DNA of 7,401 nt, taken from positions 1 to 7,401 of the forward strand of contig OMSM01000129.1 in assembly GCA_900313745.1 (NCBI GenBank), given 5' to 3'. The DNA comes from an uncultured Lachnospiraceae bacterium. Lineage in GTDB: Bacteria; Bacillota; Clostridia; Lachnospirales; Lachnospiraceae. The position numbers were made by a program, and so were the translations under genes. Below the pieces are notes generated by a model, which had not been told where the DNA came from, searched no databases, and saw only the letters and a program-made list of their open reading frames with translations. This document shows positions 1 to 6,722 of this stretch, piece after piece. How positions within the stretch are numbered: the first letter of the stretch is position 1; every line of letters begins with the position of its first letter.

Positions 1-680
1 AGGGTGATGTACCAGAGCTCCTGCCAGCGGTTCTTCACGCCGTCCACATACCCTGCCTCAAACTGGGCGCGGTCCACGCCCTGAAGGCCTGCGACAAAGG
101 AAAGGAAGCCGGTGCCCAGGCTCATCCAGAGGATGACCAGCATGCAGATCGGCAGCATGTAGGTCGGATTGATCAGCCAGAGGATCGGGGTGTCGATGAT
201 TCCCAGGTTCATCAGCGCGGCGTTGACATAGCCGTAGGGGTCGCCCCGGAAGAATACCGAGAAGATCACGTAGCAGTTGCCGGCGATGGACGGCGCGTAG
301 AACACGATGACCGCGATGCTGCGGATCCAGCGCGGCAGCTCATTGATGAGCCACGCGAAGAGGAAGGACAGGATATAGCCCAGAGGCCCGGTGACGATGG
401 CAATCATGAAGGTGTTCTTGATCGACGTCAGGAAGATGTCATCCTCAAGGATCAGGCTGATATAGTTCTGGAGGCCGATGAAGCGGGGGCTCTCCAGGAT
501 GTTGTAATAGGTAAAGCTGTAATAGATCGACGCCACCACAGGAAAGATGTAGAACATGGCGAACAGGATGGCATAAGGTGCGAGGAAAAGATAGCACATC
601 TTGCGCACCTTGGCCTTCTTCCACGCCACCTGGATCTGGTGTCTGCGGAGTGTTATGTACTTCTGTAAAAACTCTTTCAT
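1..680 (-). CDS. Sugar ABC transporter permease, MalF/UgpA/LplB type (3' end cut by window edge)
   Basis: This encodes an inner-membrane subunit of a carbohydrate ABC importer that forms half of the translocation channel. I translated it by hand: 226 complete codons are present and the frame stays open to base 1. Hydrophobic segments lie at about residues 29-56, 88-113, 121-144 and 173-199. From residue 208 the sequence EAGYVDGVKNRWQELWYIT matches the EAA loop (EAA-x3-G pattern) by which MalF/UgpA-type permeases contact the ATPase. The basic N terminus (residues 12-27, rich in R and K) followed by FLAP in the first helix is typical of the LplB-like branch. The ATG at 680 is preceded by GGAGG (691-695) at 10 nt. 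It lies 91 nt downstream of the binding-protein gene on the same strand, so co-transcription is likely; a second permease probably follows outside the window. The family is secure, the substrate is not. Confidence 0.94.
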   Translation of the reverse strand, partial: MKEFLQKYITLRRHQIQVAWKKAKVRKMCYLFLAPYAILFAMFYIFPVVASIYYSFTYYNILESPRFIGLQNYISLILEDDIFLTSIKNTFMIAIVTGPLGYILSFLFAWLINELPRWIRSIAVIVFYAPSIAGNCYVIFSVFFRGDPYGYVNAALMNLGIIDTPILWLINPTYMLPICMLVILWMSLGTGFLSFVAGLQGVDRAQFEAGYVDGVKNRWQELWYIT

Positions 681-771
681 CCTCTGGTTTCCTCCGGCAT
701 TTCCGGGCGGACCGCCTTACGCTGTATACCGCAGCAAAGACCGGTGCTCCCGGACATATCCCGCGGCGCGT
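681..771 (-). other. Short gap between binding-protein and permease genes
   Basis: This 91-nt spacer holds the permease Shine-Dalgarno GGAGG (691-695). I see no terminator with a T-run and no convincing promoter, which fits read-through from the binding-protein gene into the permease. A small palindrome GGCGGACCGCC at 706-716 is too short in stem and loop to be given a role. Confidence 0.6.
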
Positions 772-3714
772 TCAGTCGACAGGCATACCGAACTCTTTGC
801 GCTTCTTGATGATCTCCTCGTCGATCTTGATCGAATAATCGATAATGGTCTCCCGGGAATCCTCTTTCTCATTCAGGACCTTGCGGATGGCGTTGGAAAT
901 GTGCCGCCCGGTGAAATATCCTCCGGGAACCTCGCGGATCCCTCTGGTCTCGTCCCACTGCGCGTTCAGCACGCCGATGTCGTCCATGCTCCAGGACAGG
1001 TTGGAGAAGGCGTCCCGGTTGGCTGTGGCATACCGGGCTGAGGAACCTAAGAGCGCCTCGATCTCTCTGCCGAAGCGGACCTGGGTCTCCGGCTTTGCCC
1101 ACCACTTCATGAACTCCCAGGAATCATTCCTTAACGCCTCATCCTCGGTCGTGATCATCATGGTCGCGCTGCCGGTGATGAAATCCGAGCGGTCGATGTA
1201 GGTGCCGCCCTGCCCGTCGTCCCTCTCGGTCCCGGGAATCAGGGTGAAATCCCATAGGCCGCGGATCTCCGGCGCGGAGACCATCAGCGTGTTGTAGGTC
1301 GAGTAGGCGGAGATGCCGATGGGCATCTCGCCGGAACGGAAGCGGCTCACGAAATCGTACACGGTCGGGATGCCGTAGTCGTTGAAATAGCGGACATAGT
1401 CGTCGAACGCCTTGATTCCCGCCTCGGAATCGACCGTGGTGCGGGTCCCGGCCTCATTGTACATGTCCCCTCCGTACTGGAAGAGCAGGGAGAAGTACAG
1501 GGACAGATCCGGCACGTTGGACATGACCGACGTACTGGAGGCCGCCGCGGAATTGCTGCCCGCCGCCGTGGGAATACCCACGGACAGGTTGTTGCCCTGA
1601 ATGGTCGGGAAGAGCTCAATCAGCTCCTTCCAGGTCTGCGGCACCTCGAGCCCCAGCTCGTCGAGCACGTCCTGCCGGTAGAACATGACGTTGAAGGTCT
1701 GCGTCTCGGGGATTCCGTAGATATGCCCGTCCAGCCGGTACTGCTCATAGGAGCTCTCCGAGTAATGCGAAAGTACGTCCTGCCAGCCGGGGAACTGGGT
1801 GATATCCTCCGCAGCATGGCGCAGTGCGTAGTTGACCGGCTGGTCCGCGCCGACCGAGAGGACCACGTTGGGGCCTCTGCCTGCCAGCACCGCGTTTAAG
1901 AGCGCACCGGGATCGACAATCTCGACGTTGACCTTGATCCCCGTGTCAGGGATGAAAGAATCATCCACCATGGATTTCAGGATTGTGCCCTGGTCGCGCC
2001 CGGTCAGGACCCAGACCTTGACGATCCGGTCGGTCTTCTCGTCGTACACGTCGCCGACCGAGTTGTAGTCCACGAAGAATGAAGCGACGAAGGATTTCGC
2101 CTCATGGGCGGCCCTGTCGAGAAAACCGGCCTTGTCGGACGGAGGATTGACATCCGTTCCGGTAATGGTGATGTAGTCCACATCAAGGCGGATATCGCTG
2201 AGGTTCAGCGATGCGGTGCCCAGCGCGGTGATGTTGTCCTTGAAGTTCACGAACTCCGTAGTGATCTTGTTCGGTTTTGCACAGAAGCGCTCCAGCTGCT
2301 GTGCCACCGTCTGAGCGGTCGCGATCTGCTCCGCCTTCTGCCCGGAGAACTCCACCATCTCGTCGACGATCCGGTAGAGACGCATGGCCTCAAGCTTCAT
2401 CGCGCGCATGATCTCGGGATAATTGTTCTCGATATGGTAATCGCGGTACGGGTCCGGATTGGCGCCGGTGTAGACCAGCACCTTGCGGTAGATCTGATTC
2501 AGGCGGTAGGTCGAGTCCTCCATCTCCTCAAGGATGGCGCCCATCCCTCCGAGCGTCGCCTCCAGGCGTATGGTATGGCTTCCCTTCTCGAGATAGAAGC
2601 GGTAGGGCGTCCCGTTCTCATCGGCCAGCCTCTTGCACTCCCAGTCGTTGTCAAACGCGAAGGAGACCTCCTTCATCGCGTCGAAGGGGATCTCCCCGTC
2701 GATGCTTACGCTGCGGCTGGAAACCGATCCTCTGGAATAGTTCTGGCGGCCCTTGATCATGATGTTGTACCAGCCGTCGGCGGGAACCTCGAACTCCCAC
2801 TCGATCCACTGGCCGGATTTGCGCCAGGTCTCGCCGCCCACATAGTTGAGCACGGTGTGGGTCACGGAATTAGGCACAGTGGTCGGGGATGAGCGGTCGT
2901 ATTTCGCATAGAGGGAGGACTCGGAGCGGAACGTGGAATCCTCGCCCTGGATCGTCAGGGAGAAGCTCTTCGCCTCGGCGCTGCCCTCCCCTGCCGGCAT
3001 GGCGGCCGCATACTCCTCATAGGTTCTGTCGCCGCGCACGGCCTTAAGCGTCAGACCCCGCAGGTCCATCGGCTCGTTTACCGCGCGGAAGGAAAGGCTG
3101 TTCTCCCCCTTCTCAAACCAGAACTCAAAGGGCTCAACAACAAAACCCATGTCATCCCGGCAGTACGCACTCTGCCAGTCGAATACCTCGACCTGGGCGG
3201 GACGGATCTCATTGCCCTGGTTGTCCACGCGGACATCGCCGCCGTCGGTCCAGATGCGCGTAAAGGTGATATTGCGGGCATCCTCGAAGGGAACCTCACC
3301 GTTGATGGAGATCTCGCGCTCCGCTGCGACACCGCGGGACTCGGAAATCAGATAATCAAGATAAAGATTGTAGAAGCCTGCTTCGGGGACATCGACCGTC
3401 CAGGTCACCACGGAGCCTGTGCCGGTGTGAAGAACCCCGTCCTTCGCGCTGCCGGAGACCTCACCCTCGGCTTCGAAGTCAAACAGGTCGACCTCTACAT
3501 CCTTCGCGGGGCGCGCTCCGCCCTCGTGTCCGATGAGATAAAGGGAATAGGTTCCTGTTCGTTCCATGCCGGCGACATCCGTCACCAGGTCCTGGCCTTC
3601 ATACTTCTCCCGGAAATTCTCCGGGCCGCGGTTTAAAAGCGCCGCGGCAATCACTGCTGCCGCTGCCGCCGCCCCCGCTGCCCCAATAAGAATCTTCATG
3701 CCGGTCCTGTTCAT
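772..3714 (-). CDS. Large multidomain extracellular solute-binding protein of a sugar ABC transporter
   Basis: A 980-aa protein that should capture glycans outside the membrane and deliver them to the permease encoded downstream. Residues 6-27 form one hydrophobic Ala-rich helix after a basic start (MNRTGMK). There is no lipobox cysteine, unlike most Gram-positive binding proteins. Residues about 73-228 and 253-390 are two related beta-sandwich, CBM-like modules that share, in order, a VPxxGxYN strand, an SI(N/D)GE(V/I)PF strand and an EKG strand. Residues about 398-560 are mainly helical. Residues about 563-980 are a type 1 (SBP_bac_1) binding domain, with the canonical YGIPETQTFNVMFYR segment at 666 and PQTW near 695. 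Ordinary members are about 400-560 aa, so this one is nearly twice as long. I recall similar large proteins in Paenibacillus and Clostridia that are annotated only as solute-binding proteins. The start at 3714 is chosen over an in-frame ATG at 3735 because of the Shine-Dalgarno. The substrate is unknown. Confidence 0.93.
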   Translation of the reverse strand: MNRTGMKILIGAAGAAAAAAVIAAALLNRGPENFREKYEGQDLVTDVAGMERTGTYSLYLIGHEGGARPAKDVEVDLFDFEAEGEVSGSAKDGVLHTGTGSVVTWTVDVPEAGFYNLYLDYLISESRGVAAEREISINGEVPFEDARNITFTRIWTDGGDVRVDNQGNEIRPAQVEVFDWQSAYCRDDMGFVVEPFEFWFEKGENSLSFRAVNEPMDLRGLTLKAVRGDRTYEEYAAAMPAGEGSAEAKSFSLTIQGEDSTFRSESSLYAKYDRSSPTTVPNSVTHTVLNYVGGETWRKSGQWIEWEFEVPADGWYNIMIKGRQNYSRGSVSSRSVSIDGEIPFDAMKEVSFAFDNDWECKRLADENGTPYRFYLEKGSHTIRLEATLGGMGAILEEMEDSTYRLNQIYRKVLVYTGANPDPYRDYHIENNYPEIMRAMKLEAMRLYRIVDEMVEFSGQKAEQIATAQTVAQQLERFCAKPNKITTEFVNFKDNITALGTASLNLSDIRLDVDYITITGTDVNPPSDKAGFLDRAAHEAKSFVASFFVDYNSVGDVYDEKTDRIVKVWVLTGRDQGTILKSMVDDSFIPDTGIKVNVEIVDPGALLNAVLAGRGPNVVLSVGADQPVNYALRHAAEDITQFPGWQDVLSHYSESSYEQYRLDGHIYGIPETQTFNVMFYRQDVLDELGLEVPQTWKELIELFPTIQGNNLSVGIPTAAGSNSAAASSTSVMSNVPDLSLYFSLLFQYGGDMYNEAGTRTTVDSEAGIKAFDDYVRYFNDYGIPTVYDFVSRFRSGEMPIGISAYSTYNTLMVSAPEIRGLWDFTLIPGTERDDGQGGTYIDRSDFITGSATMMITTEDEALRNDSWEFMKWWAKPETQVRFGREIEALLGSSARYATANRDAFSNLSWSMDDIGVLNAQWDETRGIREVPGGYFTGRHISNAIRKVLNEKEDSRETIIDYSIKIDEEIIKKRKEFGMPVD

Positions 3715-3722
3715 TCCGACAG

Positions 3723-3728
3723 CCTCCC
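3723..3728 (-). promoter_or_regulatory. Ribosome binding site deciding the start of the binding-protein gene
   Basis: On the minus strand GGGAGG lies 8 nt before the ATG at 3714. It falls inside the extra seven codons that a start at 3735 would add, so translation most likely begins at 3714 (MNRTGMK), giving a normal basic n-region directly before the hydrophobic helix. Confidence 0.85.
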
Positions 3729-3846
3729 AAATCATTGTCCTGCCCTTCCGACCGCCCCGAAGAGGTTTCTTCCCGGCTTCCCGTCCGGAGATTGCTTTCC
3801 CTCATTTCATGGCATAAGGACAAAACTGTACAAACCACAGAAATAT

Positions 3847-3876
3847 AGGTTAATGGTACCTTTTCCCGTTTCTCAA
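3847..3876 (-). promoter_or_regulatory. Candidate promoter of the transporter operon
   Basis: On the minus strand TTGAGA (3871-3876) is followed after 17-18 nt by TTAACC/TAACCT (3847-3853). A second -10-like element, TATATT (3842-3847), lies just downstream but has no -35 at the proper distance. Either would give a leader of about 125 nt before the ATG at 3714. The -10 match is poor, as expected for an activator-dependent promoter, so this is a weak call. Confidence 0.3.
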
Positions 3877-3893
3877 TTCCTATCAAAACGAGT

Positions 3894-3920
3894 AAGCGAC
3901 TTCTCAGATTTCGCTTTTTT
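3894..3920 (+). terminator. Weak terminator-like hairpin in the divergent region
   Basis: On the plus strand AAGCGA (3894-3899) and TCGCTT (3911-3916) form a 6-bp stem with an 11-nt loop, followed by TTTT (3917-3920) so that the T-run continues directly out of the stem. No plus-strand gene lies upstream. If real, it would stop stray transcription running towards the AraC gene. The stem is short, so chance is a fair alternative. Confidence 0.25.
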
Positions 3921-3950
3921 ATGCTTCGGCAATGATCCGTTTTGACCGGA

Positions 3951-4006
3951 ATATGGTAAAATTGTCGTAAACCATATGGCAATAATCGTCAGTTTTTGCC
4001 AAAACT
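3951..4006. repeat. Cluster of three inverted repeats, candidate regulator-binding sites
   Basis: Three perfect inverted repeats sit side by side. ATATGGT (3951-3957) pairs with ACCATAT (3971-3977) across 13 nt. TGGCAA (3977-3982) pairs with TTGCCA (3996-4001), again across 13 nt. AGTTTT (3991-3996) pairs with AAAACT (4001-4006) across TGCC. TATGG also occurs as a direct repeat 23 nt apart (3952 and 3975), roughly two helical turns, which suits the tandem half-sites that AraC-family proteins bind. The position over the presumed AraC promoter start suggests operators; this is inference. Confidence 0.4.
3954..3962 (+). promoter_or_regulatory. Candidate extended -10 promoter of the AraC gene
   Basis: TGGTAAAAT reads as a TGN extension joined to a 5/6 match to TATAAT (TAAAAT at 3957-3962). 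Extended -10 promoters need little -35 sequence, and none good is present 16-18 nt upstream. The alternative is TTGACC (3942-3947) as a -35, but no decent -10 follows it. Transcription would begin near 3969 and give a leader of about 105 nt. The element lies inside the inverted repeat at 3951-3977, which would suit autoregulation. Confidence 0.35.
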
Positions 4007-4073
4007 CAAACGATTAAGAGAGAAAAACCGCACAGATCAGGCGTGCGGTCCGGCGGTCAGAGAGCAAAATGCC

Positions 4074-5039
4074 ATGAGCAAAATTAAAGAGTTTTCCGCA
4101 GGAGAAAACTACAACGTTGTCAACGCCGACTGGACCGGCGTCCGGAAAATGCGCCAGAATGAGGAACTGGTCCAGTACTCCGAGAACAGCTCCAACCGGA
4201 TCTGGCTGAACGAGCAGACGGAGGATTACCCGACCCACTGGCACGCTGCCATGGAAATCATCATGCCGGTGGAGAACTACTACGATGTGGATGCCGCCGG
4301 GGAGCATTATCACATCCTTCCGGGCAATATCCTCATCATTCCCCCGAGAGAGCCCCACGCCCTGCATGCGCCCTCGGAAGGCAGGCGCTTCATTTTCCTT
4401 ATGAATGTTTCGGCCGTAACCCACCTCAAGGGCTACACCAGCCTGCAGACCATGATCGGCGCGCCGCTTCTCATGACCCCCGAGAACAGCCCGTTTATCT
4501 TCGATGACGTCTACCAGATCCTCGTCCGGATCCGGAACGCCTACTATAAGAACGCCGCCTACTCGGAATTCACGATCCTCTCGCTTCTCCTGGAGCTGTT
4601 CGCGCGCCTCATGGAAAGCCATGACAATGCCAGTGAACTCTTCCTGGGCGTCTCGCCGGTCAAGCAGCAGGAGTATGTCCAGCGCTTCTCCCGCGTGCTG
4701 GAATACATTAACGGCCACTACACAGAGGAACTCACCCAGGACGGGCTGGCGGAGTACGCAGGACTGTCCAAGAGCCATTTCTCCCGGCTTTTCAAGCAGT
4801 ACACAGGATTCACGCTCGGGGATTATCTCCACCGCCGCCGGATCAAGGCCGCGGAGGAGCTCCTGGAGGATCCCTCCAACTCCATTACGGAAGCTGCGAT
4901 GAACGCCGGCTTTTCCAGCATTCCCACCTTCAACCGGCTTTTCCGCGAATTCCACGGCTGCTCACCCAGAGAATACCGGACCCTTCATGCCAGCGCCGTG
5001 CAGGTGACGCCGCATACGATGGCAGCGGGCCCGCTGTAA
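4074..5039 (+). CDS. AraC-family transcriptional regulator with N-terminal cupin sensor
   Basis: A 321-aa sugar-responsive DNA-binding regulator, the usual length for the family. The N-terminal cupin (about residues 35-115) shows HWHAAMEII at 55-63 and PGNILIIPPREPHAL at 83-97, the two conserved strands of the AraC ligand-binding barrel. The C-terminal domain (about 200-304) has both helix-turn-helix units: LTQDGLAEYAGLSKSHFSRL from 220, and ITEAAMNAGFSSIPTFNRLF from 271, ending with the family signature GCSPREYR. The start is uncertain: the ATG at 4074 has only AGAGAG (4059-4064) before it, but the longer frame begins at TTG 3996 inside an inverted repeat and has no Shine-Dalgarno. It is divergent from the transporter operon, so it probably activates that operon and may control itself and the nearby glycosidases. 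The sensed sugar is unknown. Confidence 0.93.
   Translation: MSKIKEFSAGENYNVVNADWTGVRKMRQNEELVQYSENSSNRIWLNEQTEDYPTHWHAAMEIIMPVENYYDVDAAGEHYHILPGNILIIPPREPHALHAPSEGRRFIFLMNVSAVTHLKGYTSLQTMIGAPLLMTPENSPFIFDDVYQILVRIRNAYYKNAAYSEFTILSLLLELFARLMESHDNASELFLGVSPVKQQEYVQRFSRVLEYINGHYTEELTQDGLAEYAGLSKSHFSRLFKQYTGFTLGDYLHRRRIKAAEELLEDPSNSITEAAMNAGFSSIPTFNRLFREFHGCSPREYRTLHASAVQVTPHTMAAGPL
5023..5036. repeat. Perfect 14-bp palindrome at the end of the AraC gene
   Basis: CAGCGGGCCCGCTG is a perfect palindrome ending one base before the TAA stop of the AraC gene and 10 nt from the convergent GH43 stop. As RNA it folds as a 5-bp CAGCG/CGCTG stem with a GGCC loop on either strand. There is no T-run on either side, so calling it a bidirectional terminator would be speculative; no better terminator exists between the two convergent genes. 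Confidence 0.4.
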
Positions 5040-5046
5040 CCCCAGG

Positions 5047-6636
5047 TCAATCATATTCATAGCGGTAGCGGAAACGGCGGAAGACCGCCTCGCCGCCGGG
5101 CGCTTCCGTGGAGAACACAAAGAGCCCGAAGCGCGCGCCCGCGAAGTGCTCAAGGGTGTAGTGCAGTCTGACGGGCTTACCAACGCGGACCCACCGGTCC
5201 TCCTTCAGGCGGAAGAAATCCGCCGTATCCTTCATCTGATCAAAACCGGCCTCCACCGCGAGGCGCACCACCGGCTCGTCGAGCCGCTCCCGCAGCACAA
5301 CGCTGCCCGGCATGTAATTGCTGTGCGTCCCGGCCTTCTTCGGCGCCTCATCGCCCCGCACAACCTTGATCAGGTAATAGCAGCCCGCCTCCTTAATGAC
5401 CCCAAGATAGACATAATCGCCCTGAAGAATACAAAGCCCGGCCACATCGCCCTCCCGGAGTCCTGTGGCATCGAGTTCCACCTCGGCGCCGCTTTTCGGC
5501 CACATAGCGCGCTGTGTAAGGCAGTTCACCGCGTGTGTAAGGTTAATGCTGGTCTTGCCGGTGCGGATCAGAAGCCCTCCTCCGGGAAGGAGCGTCCAGA
5601 GTGAGGGATCGGCGGCATGGTTCCACTGCCAGGGGAGCCTCAGCCTGTGCGCGGCATCCTTCTCACCGGCCTTCTCCTCTCCGGTCTGTCTCTCCCCGAT
5701 CAGGAAGTCATCCGAGGTGTACAGCGGCGCGTAGCGGTAATACGGTCGGCTTCCCGCCAGCTCCATGTGCGCCGGGATCCGGCCGTCCGTCCCGAAGACA
5801 GGGAAGCCGTCCTCAAAGCGCACCGGAACCAGGACCGGCATGCGGCCGACCGCACCGCTGTCCTGGAAGAGCACGGCATACCACCGGCCGTCGGGCGTAT
5901 CCACGATTCCTCCCTGGGCGACTCCCTGATTGCAGTACCCCCGGTCGTCGTCCAGCACATCCTTCCCGGAAAACTCTCCCGTCAGGGAATCCGCGGCAAA
6001 ACAGGCCTGTGTGCGCCGCCTGCTGCCGGTACTCGGCCAGTGGATCAGGAAGAGATAGTATCTTCCCTGAATTTTATAGATGTGTGACCCTTCATATCCT
6101 AAGAGAACTTTTCCGGTCTCCCGCACCAGGATCCGGTCCAGCCCGCCGGGTTTCGGACCTGACAGATCCTCCGAGAGCTCGGTCAGCCGGATCTCACCCT
6201 GTCCGTATACGATATAAATCCTTCCGTCGTCGTCAAACAGAAGGGAACAGTCATGATAGGTCCCCTGTATGGTGTTCCTGAACCAGGGGCCTTCGATCCT
6301 CTCTGCCGTAAAAAGCCAGGTTTTCCCGGACGTATGGCTCATGAATGCGGCATAAAACCTGCCGTTATGATACCGGAGCGACGCGGCCCACATTCCGCCT
6401 GCGTAATTGCTTTCCTCCCGCTCCAGTCTCTCCGCCGGCAGGCCGTCCAGCGTGTCAAAGAGATAAGCGGCAATCTCCCAGTGCGCAAGGTCATAGGAGC
6501 GCAGAATTACCCCGCCCGGCATGAAGTGCATGGTTGTGCTGATCATGTAATAGGTATCGCCGACCCGTATGACATCCGGGTCAGGATAATCGGATCTGAT
6601 GATAGGATTGACTTCTTCCCGGGAATCGGCTCGCAT
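5047..6636 (-). CDS. Glycoside hydrolase family 43 (beta-xylosidase / alpha-L-arabinofuranosidase type) with concanavalin-like C-terminal domain
   Basis: A 529-aa inverting glycosidase expected to release xylose or arabinose from short oligosaccharides in the cytosol; no signal peptide is seen. A five-bladed propeller (about residues 10-320) carries the three catalytic acids: the base Asp19 in SDYPDPDVIRVG, the pKa-tuning Asp129 in YHDCSLLFDDDG, and the acid Glu182 in GYEGSHIY. SNYAGGMWAASLRYHNGRFY (76-95) resembles subfamily 12-like members. Residues about 332-529 (from LPWQWNHAADPSLW) match the beta-xylosidase C-terminal concanavalin-like domain that often closes over the active site. Length fits the family. 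The start at 6636 has AGGAG (6647-6651) 10 nt upstream and AGGA at 5 nt. An ATG at 6675 would add 13 residues without family counterpart and lies within a hairpin. The gene is convergent with the AraC gene and downstream of the GH30 gene. Xylosidase versus arabinofuranosidase cannot be decided here. Confidence 0.93.
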   Translation of the reverse strand: MRADSREEVNPIIRSDYPDPDVIRVGDTYYMISTTMHFMPGGVILRSYDLAHWEIAAYLFDTLDGLPAERLEREESNYAGGMWAASLRYHNGRFYAAFMSHTSGKTWLFTAERIEGPWFRNTIQGTYHDCSLLFDDDGRIYIVYGQGEIRLTELSEDLSGPKPGGLDRILVRETGKVLLGYEGSHIYKIQGRYYLFLIHWPSTGSRRRTQACFAADSLTGEFSGKDVLDDDRGYCNQGVAQGGIVDTPDGRWYAVLFQDSGAVGRMPVLVPVRFEDGFPVFGTDGRIPAHMELAGSRPYYRYAPLYTSDDFLIGERQTGEEKAGEKDAAHRLRLPWQWNHAADPSLWTLLPGGGLLIRTGKTSINLTHAVNCLTQRAMWPKSGAEVELDATGLREGDVAGLCILQGDYVYLGVIKEAGCYYLIKVVRGDEAPKKAGTHSNYMPGSVVLRERLDEPVVRLAVEAGFDQMKDTADFFRLKEDRWVRVGKPVRLHYTLEHFAGARFGLFVFSTEAPGGEAVFRRFRYRYEYD

Positions 6637-6646
6637 AGATGTCCTG

Positions 6647-6651
6647 CTCCT
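6647..6651 (-). promoter_or_regulatory. Ribosome binding site supporting the shorter GH43 start
   Basis: AGGAG on the minus strand lies 10 nt before the ATG at 6636, with a second AGGA 5 nt before it. This competes with AGGTGAGG (6680-6687), 4 nt before the ATG at 6675, which is buried in an inverted repeat. I prefer the 6636 start, moderately. Confidence 0.55.
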
Positions 6652-6663
6652 GACTGCTTGGTG

Positions 6664-6689
6664 CCAGGTGAACATCCTGCCTCACCTGG
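6664..6689 (-). repeat. Inverted repeat covering the alternative GH43 start codon and its Shine-Dalgarno
   Basis: As minus-strand RNA, CCAGGTGA (6682-6689) pairs perfectly with TCACCTGG (6664-6671) around a 10-nt loop, GGCAGGATGT. The loop holds the ATG at 6675 and the 5' arm contains the AGGTGA ribosome site. An 8-bp GC-rich stem of this kind would hide that ribosome site, so initiation at 6675 would be inefficient or conditional. The hairpin follows directly after the terminator-like hairpin at 6690-6722. Confidence 0.5.
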
Positions 6690-6722
6690 AAAACTGCCCG
6701 ACAGTATCATTCTATCGGGCAG
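6690..6722 (-). terminator. Terminator-like hairpin before the GH43 gene
   Basis: On the minus strand CTGCCCGATAG (6712-6722) pairs with CTGTCGGGCAG (6694-6704) across a 7-nt loop, giving 11 bp with one G-U pair. It is followed at once by TTTTCC (6688-6693). The T-run is short, so efficiency is uncertain. It could end GH30 transcription; if transcription of GH43 starts further upstream, it would act as an attenuator in that gene's leader. The plus strand has no T-run after the stem. Confidence 0.55.

Larger units (their letters stand above)
3715..4073. promoter_or_regulatory. Divergent control region between transporter operon and araC-type gene
   Basis: This 359-nt stretch separates the divergently transcribed binding-protein gene (minus) and AraC gene (plus) and contains no gene I can support. 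Its core (about 3800-4020) is much richer in A and T than the flanking genes. It should contain both promoters and the operators of the AraC regulator; specific candidates are listed separately. An open frame on the minus strand at 3599-3982 crosses it but starts at TTG, has no homology I recognise and overlaps the true gene in another frame. Confidence 0.75.

Noticed and set aside
706..716. Palindrome GGCGGACCGCC between the binding-protein and permease genes as a terminator or attenuator
   Set aside because: The usable stem is about 3 bp once a loop is allowed, and no T-run follows.
578..1041. Overlapping plus-strand frames near the permease and binding-protein junction
   Set aside because: They lie opposite two supported genes and have no recognisable product.
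2104..2892. Plus-strand open frame of 262 codons inside the binding-protein gene
   Set aside because: It is antisense to a well-supported gene whose protein has clear domains; its own translation shows no recognisable domain, and GC-rich codons on the other strand easily leave such open frames.
3599..3982. Minus-strand open frame of 127 codons across the divergent control region
   Set aside because: It starts at TTG, overlaps the start of the binding-protein gene in another frame and shows no domain or good ribosome site.
3996..4073. N-terminal extension of the AraC-type protein from a TTG at 3996
   Set aside because: There is no ribosome site before it, the added 26 residues do not resemble the family, and the TTG lies inside an inverted repeat of the control region. 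Start 4074 is preferred though its own ribosome site is weak.
4014..4955. Minus-strand open frame of 313 codons opposite the AraC gene
   Set aside because: It mirrors the AraC coding frame; the AraC reading has cupin and both helix-turn-helix motifs, while this one shows no domain I recognise.
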